A DNA stretch of 64,000 nt from Tuctoria greenei (Eukaryota > Streptophyta > Magnoliopsida > Poales > Poaceae): contig JAYESD010000004.1 in NCBI GenBank assembly GCA_036927565.1, forward strand, positions 91,144,942-91,208,941, written 5' to 3'. Below, one piece after another: positions 57,703 to 64,000 of the stretch. The position numbers and the translations under genes were made by a program. Each line of letters starts with the position of its first letter. Position 1 is the stretch's first letter. Under the pieces are notes generated by a model, which saw nothing but the letters and a program-made list of their open reading frames with translations, was not told where the DNA came from and searched no databases.

Positions 57703-58822
57703 GGATGTCAAGGACTCGCAACCAAAGGGATGCCAATGGTGAGGAGCAGAACAATGAAGTACCTCAGAAAAACCAGGGACCCACGCATGAAGCTATCAAC
57801 CTTGAGCAACTGTTGGCTATGCAGAACAACTCACGTAGACCATGATACAGACCATGGGATAGCTGCAAGCTGGCAACAACAATCAGCCCCACATGCCTCC
57901 ACCACCACCACTCCCGCCACCCAACAATTGTTTGGGAGAGTTTATGAGGACCAAGCCGCCTACCTTTGCTCAATCCGTAAACCCAATGGAAGCTGATGAT
58001 TGGCTAAAGTCCATAGAGAAGAAACTTTCTATTTTTAACTGCAGTGATAGAGAGAAGGTTCTTTTTGCCTCACACCAGTTGATTGGAGCTGCTGTAGACT
58101 CGTGGAAATCTCTATGAAACGCCCATGAAAATCAAGAGAGAATTATCTGGGCTGAATTCAAGGAGAAGTTTTGCTCTCACTATGTGCCAGTGGGAGTTAT
58201 GATACTGAGAAGACAAGAGTTTAAAAACCTCAGGCAAGGAAGGATGAGTGTGAGTGAGTATCTCAACAAATTCACTCAACTGTCTCGATATGCTCCAAAG
58301 GACATCAGTAATTGATAGTAGGAAGCAGTATCTGTTCATTAGAGGTCTCAACAATGAAATTCAAGTTTAGTTGCTCAATGCTGACTATGCAAATTTTCAT
58401 AAGCTTGTTGACAAGGCCATTGTGGTTGAGAACAAGATTCGTGAGATGGAACTAGACTACAAGAGGAAAATGTCATATCAAGGACAGTCGCACGGAAGTA
58501 ATGTCCGACCCCACTATGCACCGCCTGCTGCAACTTATTACAACCCACCTGCTGCTGCATACCATCCTGCCTATCCACCACAACTGCAACAGCCAATGCA
58601 GCAACGCCGCCTATGCAAGCCCCAAGCTTACCTATGCAGCCTGCGCCATGTCCAAATATGCCTGCTTATGCTCAATACCATTGTCGCCCTAACTTTGTTG
58701 GCGTCACTGGTGGAAAGACTTGCTATACTTGTGGTCAAGCAGGACATTTTGCGAATCAATACCCAAGATCAGGTCAAGATCAGATGAACAATATTCCAAG
58801 GCAGAATCCTATACCAAATTGA
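57703..58822 (+). pseudogene. gag: E9 gag (broken)
   Basis: Starts M-D-V-K-D-S-Q-P-K and soon shifts frame. The Retrotrans_gag core reads PPTFAQSVNPMEADDWLKSI (57893-58117), followed after a stop by WAEFKEKFCSHYVP and EYLNKFTQLSRYAP. A basic, proline/glutamine-rich tail leads to the knuckle CYTCGQAGHFANQYP (near 58720), in which the final Cys has become Tyr. Typical of Tekay/Del gag, with several stops. Confidence 0.8.
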
Positions 58823-58870
58823 GGAACAACTCAAGGTGGCCAAGGACCGCAGAATTTTGCTCGTGGCAAG

Positions 58871-59735
58871 GTGAACCATGTATCTGCAGAAGAGGCTCAA
58901 CAAGCTGAAGATGTTGTGATTGCTATGTTTCTCGCAAACTCCAACCCCGCTACTATATTATTTGATTCTGAAGCATCCCATTCATTCATCTCATCAAAGT
59001 ATGTTGCAAAGCATAGCATGCCTATATCATACTTGAAGTATAGTCTTTTGCTTAAATCTCCTGGAGGAGAGATGAGGACGAATATAGTATGCCCCAAAGT
59101 AAGTATTTACATAAGGGGGTAGATTTCCTCGCCTACCTTATAGTCCTGAATTCGCAAGGCTTGGACATCATAGTCGAAATGGATTGGCTAAGGAAGCATA
59201 ACGGAGTAATTCAGTGTGTCACTCAGACAGTGCAATTGACAAATGAGGAAGGAATCAGTGTAGAATTCAAGGCAGATCAGCCGACAACCGAGAAGGCAAT
59301 GGTAAATCATGCAGAAGGAGTAACTTTGGAGAAAATTCCGATTGTTCATGAGTACCCAGATGTGTTTCCTGAGGAATTGCCAGGTATGCCACTTGATCGT
59401 GACATTGAGTTCGTCATTGATTTAATTCTTGGAATTGCACCTATAGCAAAGAGGCCATATATGATGCCTCCTAAGGAACAAGTCAAGCTTTAGAAGCAAA
59501 TTCAAGAGCAGTTATAAAAGGGTTTCATACACCCAAGTTCATTACTAAGGGGAGCCCCAATGCATTTTGTAAATAAGAAAGATGGATCCCAGAGAATGTG
59601 TGTGGATTACCGGTCTATTAACGAGGTGACAATCAGGAATCGCGCATAGAGGATCTATTTGACCTAATGAAGGGGGCCAAAATATTATCTAAGATTGACT
59701 TTCCGTCAGGATATTTTTAGATGAAGATTAGACCG
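58871..59735 (+). pseudogene. pol: E9 protease and reverse transcriptase N-terminus, cut by E10
   Basis: Protease ATILFDSEASHSFIS (58950 onward) has D-S-E where D-S-G or D-T-G is expected, so it is probably inactive. GLDIIVEMDWLRKHNGVIQC follows at 59089-59493. The polymerase starts with EYPDVFPEELPGMPLDRDIE, the Tekay-type entry, and continues through broken frames (FVNKKDGSQRMCVDYRSIN; KILSKIDFPSGYF). It ends at M-K-I-R-P, where E10 begins. Confidence 0.82.
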
Positions 59736-60605
59736 TGTCGGTACCCTGCGTAACGGATACCCCTTGGAACCGCGAAGAGCGCAAAGGAACTCCACCTATC
59801 TGAGTTGAAGACCTCTGAAGGCCCCACGTGTCACTCGGAACCAGACCTGCCTCCCTTCTATGGTTAGTCCCAGTGCCGCCACGTGTATCATAAAATCGGA
59901 GCTACATTCCATACATGGGAAAGCTCCATACTAGATACCTGTGCGGCACCCCCGGACCTAACCCCCAACAGAGGGAAGCTCCGGTACCAACACGTGTACA
60001 ACAGCACCGGACCTACTCGTCCAATATAGTAAGCTCCAGAGCTGCCACGCGTCCAACCGCCAGACCTTCAACCTCAACGGGTAGATTGGTGGACCTCCAA
60101 CGGCTCAGACCTTCAAGGAACATTAAAGACTTCAAGACCTGATTATGTGTCATTAATGCTATCTTAATGACACACGATCGGAGGACTCTTAATGCCAGTA
60201 ACGCACCATCAAGGCGAGTTATCATGCTATTAAGGGTAATTAAGTACACTAACTGTGTATTAAGCATCAGTAATTGCCAGGGCCACATGTCAGGCCAGGT
60301 TGATGATGCAACGGCCAGCCCTTGTACTATAACAGGACTGGCCGAGCGATACACAAGGGGAGGCTTCCACATGCGCCTAAGACTCCCAGACACTCTAGTC
60401 TCTCATACTTAAGCGCTCAGACGCTCAATACAACAACAACACACACCCGTGGAGTAAGGTATTATGCTCAGGCAGCCCGAACCACGTAAATACTCGTGTC
60501 AAATCGCCATCTTTCTCTGAATCTCTGCGCGACCACAACCGAACTAAGAACTCCGCGGGCTGCCAATAGTAGTCCTGAGAGAATTGCCAAAATCACCCTC
60601 TGACA
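59736..60605 (+). repeat. E10 5' LTR
   Basis: 870 bp, TGTCGGTACC...CCCTCTGACA, followed by the primer site. It carries CCGGACCTA and AGCTCCGG motifs at 59950-60070, the same words as in the SIRE-like LTRs. No clear TATA box. Confidence 0.82.
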
Positions 60606-60606
60606 G

Positions 60607-60623
60607 TTGGCACGCCAGGAAGA
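60607..60623 (+). promoter_or_regulatory. E10 primer-binding site
   Basis: TTGGCACGCCAGGAAG, close to TTGGCGCGCCAGG, used by Tat-type Gypsy elements; one base inside the LTR end. Confidence 0.7.
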
Positions 60624-60646
60624 GGGGCCCCTGAGATTCAAAGACG

Positions 60647-62173
60647 GTGAATTCTGCTGCTGGATCGTCCAACGGCAACCATGCTGCGCAACCTGCTGGA
60701 GGCAATCCCTCCAACATGCAGCAGCTAGTAGGTGTTGTGGCTCCAACAAGAGTCATGCCACCACCGCCACCATCTGCACCGGTGAATCAAGTTAAACAGC
60801 GAGATGGGGTGTCTGCGTCGGTCACTGCATCAGCGAACACCAACCCCGAACACGCGCTTCATGCTGCGCGTGCTCTTCTCCAACGTCCACAGCCTCCAAG
60901 AGCATCCCAGGGTGCAATGGAGTAGTGGAGAGCTGATGTGGATCATTTGGTTGCAGCAGCAGCCGATCGCATCAGCAATAAAGGTCCTCCCCCCCTCAGG
61001 GCGGGCCCAGTTGCAGCATCGGACCTTGTCAGGTAGACTCGGTCCGCACGCTTCACAGCATAGGAGGCGTGCTGCATCCCAACAGGCGACGTTGTCGGCT
61101 TCCAGGGCGCGACGTAATCACACGATAATGAGTCTTTCGACTCATGACCTCCGAGCTGAGCTCGATCATCGTTATCGACAACAGGATGGCCGCGTCCACA
61201 TCAAGCATGCTCGCGAGAGGCGAGAAGCTCGGGACAGTCCTGCTCCTGAGGGAGTAGGGGTAGGCTGTTCTGCCTTGGCCATTCACCTACACTTGGTTTG
61301 ATGGTCGCAGAAGTTCCGTCCTCATCTGCTGGAGAAATTTGACGGGATTGTTAACCCCGCGGAATTTCTCCAAATCTACTCCACCGCTATCCTTGCGGCT
61401 GGGGGAAATGAGGCCGTGATGGTCAATTATTTCCCTGTGGCTTTAACAGGGACCGCTAGGTCTTGGTTCATGAGCCTTCCGCCTGACTCAATCAATAGTT
61501 GGGCAGAGTTGTGCCAACAGTTCACCGCCAATTTTGGGAGCTCATACACTAGACCAGGCACGAAACTGGACCTTTTTGCTGTCAAGCAGAAAGGGAGAGA
61601 GTCCTTGCGATCTTTCATCCAGAGATTCTCCCAGGTACGAAATACCATTCCTTCTATCTCAAGCTCTTCTGTTATTGTAGCATTCAGACAGGGTGTTCGA
61701 GTAAGAAGATGTTGGAGAAGCTGGCGACCAAGGAAGTCACCAGCGTCACGGAACTCTTCAGCTTGGCAGACAAGTGTGCCAAGGCTGCAGAGGGCCATGA
61801 AATGCACTCCCATCCACCTCCGGAGGCCAACAAAAGATCCTCCAAGGGTGCAGCCATTACCTCCGGGAGTGGCAAGAAGAATAAAAAGTCCAACGGAAAG
61901 AAGAAGCCGTTGGCCGGCACACCTACTGCTGCAGCTCCGGGTAGCCTGGGGCCACGCCCCGAGAAACGACCTCGACCGTCGTCTGAAGATGGTGGCAGCT
62001 CCAAGATGTGGTGTCCCATACATAAGACGAACTGCCACAACCTGGAAGGCTGCCGAGAGGTCCAGAACCTTGCCGAGCGCTACAACAAGCGCCGAGAAGA
62101 AGCTCCTTTCTGTCAAAGGGAAGGAAAACAAAAAGTCCACGAAGCTCCAGCTGAAGAGGAGTTAGGCTTTTAG
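60647..62173 (+). pseudogene. gag: E10 gag (broken)
   Basis: The first segment (60647-60925) is Ala/Pro/Asn-rich. Stops crowd 60926-61415. The Retrotrans_gag core is at 61416-61700 (YFPVALTGTARSWFMSLPPD, WAELCQQFTANFGSSY, SLRSFIQRFSQVRN). A frameshift near 61705 leads to 61709-62173, with a Lys/Ser/Pro-rich linker and a C-P-I-H...C-H-N...C site (WCPIHKTNCHNLEGC), the non-canonical zinc motif of this group. Stop at 62171-62173. Confidence 0.82.
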
Positions 62174-62188
62174 GACCCCAAAAAGGTC

Positions 62189-63049
62189 TTGAAGGCTGTT
62201 TACACCTCCGTTGATGATGACTCTGACATCTCCGACGATGAGCATTGGAAGACCATGAACACCATCTTTGGTGGTTCGTGGGACATCACCTCTCGTCGTG
62301 TCCTCAAGAAAATGCGGTGGGACATGGCCTCAGTAGCTCCCACCGCCAGGGCGGAGCCTCATCGGAAGTGGATGGATACTGCCATCACCTTTGATGCTTC
62401 GGACTGCCCTTGAAACATGATCGGAGCTGACCAACTCCCCCTGATGGTATCTCCGACCATCAACAACATCCAGCTCCACCACGTAATGGTGGACAGAGGT
62501 TCGGGGCTGAACCTCATAAGTTTCAAAGCCTTCGTCAAGCTTCAGCTTCAACCTTCGGATCATCGCCCCTACCGACCTTTCTTCGGAGTAGGTCCGAGGG
62601 CCATAACTCCACTCGGTACCATTACTCTCCCGGTGACCTTTGGGACACAAGAGAATTACAAAAACGAGAAGTTGATCTTCAACGTGGCACAGATCAACTT
62701 GCCATTCAACGCCATCCTGGGAAGGCCAGCTTTGGACAAATTCATGGCTGCTGCTCATTATGGCTACTTGGTGTTGAAGATGCCAACACCCTCAGGCGTT
62801 CTCCGGATCTGCGGAGATCGCATTGTCGGGGTTACTGCTCTGGAAGAACTCCACGCGCTTGCTATAGCGCAGGAGGAAGAATCTGGAAAAAAACAAGCTC
62901 CGAAGCCTCCGAGCATTCGTCATCGAGGCTCAACCTCTGCACCTCGTGTGCAACCAAGCGGCGACACCGACATTCCCATCAAAGTCATCCAAATTGGTTC
63001 CAACGCCGCTCAGACCACTCGTATATCAAGAGGTCTGAACAACAAATAG
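62189..63049 (+). pseudogene. pro: E10 aspartic protease
   Basis: An acidic linker (DDDSDISDDEHW) and ITFDASDCP lead to an in-frame TGA at 62411-62413. The frame continues at once with the protease, catalytic region M-V-D-R-G-S-G-L-N-L-I near 62485-62517. Family members read V-D-G-G-S or V-D-G-G-A there, so the residue after Asp is changed. ILGRPALDKFMAA follows, the usual flap-end block. Ends at TAG 63047-63049. Confidence 0.82.
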
Positions 63050-64000
63050 GAACTTGCGCTCATCACTTTCCTTCGGGCTAATGTCGACGTGTTTGCCTGG
63101 CAACCGTCACAAATGCCTGGGATCCCTAGGGAAGTGATTGAGCACAATCTGAAGATTTATCCCGACACTCGGCCCGTACATCAGAAGCCTCAGAAGCAAT
63201 CAGTAGAGCGACAAAACTTCATACGCCAGGAAGTGAAAAAGTTGCTCGAAGCTGGATTCATCCGGGAAGTCTTCCATCCAAGATGGCTGGCAAACCCAGT
63301 CGTTGTACCTAAGGCCGGCGGGAAGTTTGGATGTGCATCGACTACACTACACTGAATAAGACATGTCCAAAGGATCCATTTCCACTACCTAGAATAGATC
63401 AGATAGTGGATTCCACCTCCGAGTGTGAATTACTATGTTTCCTAGACGCATATTCTGGATATCATAAGATCAGAATGTCTAGGGAAGATGAAGAGCATAC
63501 TTCCTTCATCATAGTCCATGGATTGTACTGTTACACTGCCATGCCATTTAGTCTCAAAAACGCTACTTCAACGTTTGTGCGAGCTATGTACAAAACTTTT
63601 GGAGAGCTCATCAGAGATGTAGTTTAAGTGTACGTCGATGACATCATCATCAAGATCAAGAACAAGGAGTCATTTCTTGACACCATGCAAACTATCTTCG
63701 ACAAGTTGCGAATCACACACACAAAGCTGAACCCAGACAAGTGCGTCTTCGTGGTTAGCTCCGGAAAGCTTCTTGGATTCTTGGTGAACCACCGAGGAAT
63801 AGAGGTGAATCCATCGAAGATTAAAGCTATTGAAGACATGTGGCCACCAGTCGGCATCAAAGATGTCTAGAAGCTAACTGGGTGTCTAGCAGCCCTCAGT
63901 CGGTTCATCTCAAGACTGGCGGAGCGGGCGCTACCCTTCTTCAGATTATTGAGGAAGTCCGGACCATTCCAATGGTCTGAAGAAGCAGAAAAGGCTTTCC
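63050..64000 (+). pseudogene. pol: E10 reverse transcriptase, cut by the window end
   Basis: Entry block FAWQPSQMPGIPREVIEHNL (63089 on). A frameshift near 63330 links NPVVVPKAGGK to MCIDYTTLNKTCPKDPFPLP. FLDAYSGYHKIRMSREDEE and YTAMPFSLKNATSTF follow, then a TAA (63625-63627) right before the catalytic Y-V-D-D-I-I-I-K. LNPDKCVFVV and GFLVNHRGIEVNPSKIKAI follow in frame. Another stop lies near 63869. RNase H would start beyond 64000. Confidence 0.85.

Larger units (their letters stand above)
53332..59735 (+). mobile_element. E9: Tekay/Del-like Ty3/Gypsy element, 5' part
   Basis: 5' LTR (53332-56084), primer site, an accessory ORF, gag, protease and the start of reverse transcriptase, ended by E10 at 59736. 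The left flank TCTTC (53327-53331) lies in E8 RNase H. The remaining polymerase, integrase and 3' LTR are expected right of E10, beyond the window. Confidence 0.83.
59736..64000 (+). mobile_element. E10: Tat-like Ty3/Gypsy element, 5' part
   Basis: 5' LTR (59736-60605), primer site, gag, protease and reverse transcriptase, running off the right end of the window. It has higher GC content than its neighbours. The five bases before the LTR are GACCG (59731-59735). The RT, protease and gag wording places it in the Tat/RIRE2-like group of grasses. Confidence 0.85.

Noticed and set aside
61427..62140. Minus-strand ORF of 237 residues in E10, and another at 62330-62758
   Set aside because: Antisense to a GC-rich gag and protease. 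Long chance frames are common there, and no domain is recognisable.

Overview
The window reads as plant, probably grass (Poaceae), intergenic DNA made almost entirely of nested LTR retrotransposons. I see no host gene, rRNA, tRNA or CRISPR array. The plant assignment rests on primer-binding sites matching initiator-Met tRNA (GGTATCAGAGC) beside Copia polyproteins, on Athila-, Tekay- and Tat-type Gypsy proteins, and on TATATAA promoters inside LTRs. The grass assignment is inferred from the style of the families (SIRE-like Copia, Tat gag/RT wording, CCGGAC-rich LTRs) and is moderately secure.

Layout. I number ten elements E1-E10. E1 (1-8633, minus) and E2 (6975-16013, minus) are SIRE-like Copia copies in tandem that share one LTR (6975-8633). 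E3 (16014-24885, plus) is a third copy joined head-to-head to E2, giving an inverted repeat with arms of nearly 9 kb and a spacer of about 100 nt. E4 (24886-29169 plus 37591-37685, minus) is another Copia family, cut at its integrase by the E1-E3 block. E5 (29170-37585, minus) is an Athila-like Gypsy copy inserted in the E4 LTR with target duplication TTTAG. E7 (37686-37965 plus 47418-51607, minus) is an older relative of E1-E3. E4 sits inside E7, and E6 (37966-47417, minus, target duplication GTGTA), a second Athila-like copy, also sits inside E7. E7 in turn abuts, and probably inserted into, E8 (51608-53331, plus), another SIRE-like copy. E9 (53332-59735, plus), a Tekay/Del-like Gypsy, interrupts the RNase H of E8. 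E10 (59736 to the window end, plus), a Tat-like Gypsy, interrupts the reverse transcriptase of E9.

State of the genes. Every polyprotein carries stops or frameshifts, so no autonomous element is intact here. The best preserved are E2 and E3. E5 and E6 both go from gag-protease straight to a 3' ORF1 and lack reverse transcriptase, RNase H and integrase, so they look like a non-autonomous family.

Most interesting points: the near-palindromic E2/E3 head-to-head junction with two divergent promoters; a stop codon kept in four SIRE-like copies between gag and protease; a promoter-like block upstream of ORF1 in E6 that repeats the layout of the LTR promoter; LTR ends in E5 built of repeated terminus-plus-primer-binding-site units; and CCGGAC-type motif arrays shared by unrelated LTR families. 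All statements come from reading the sequence; no alignment or database search was run.
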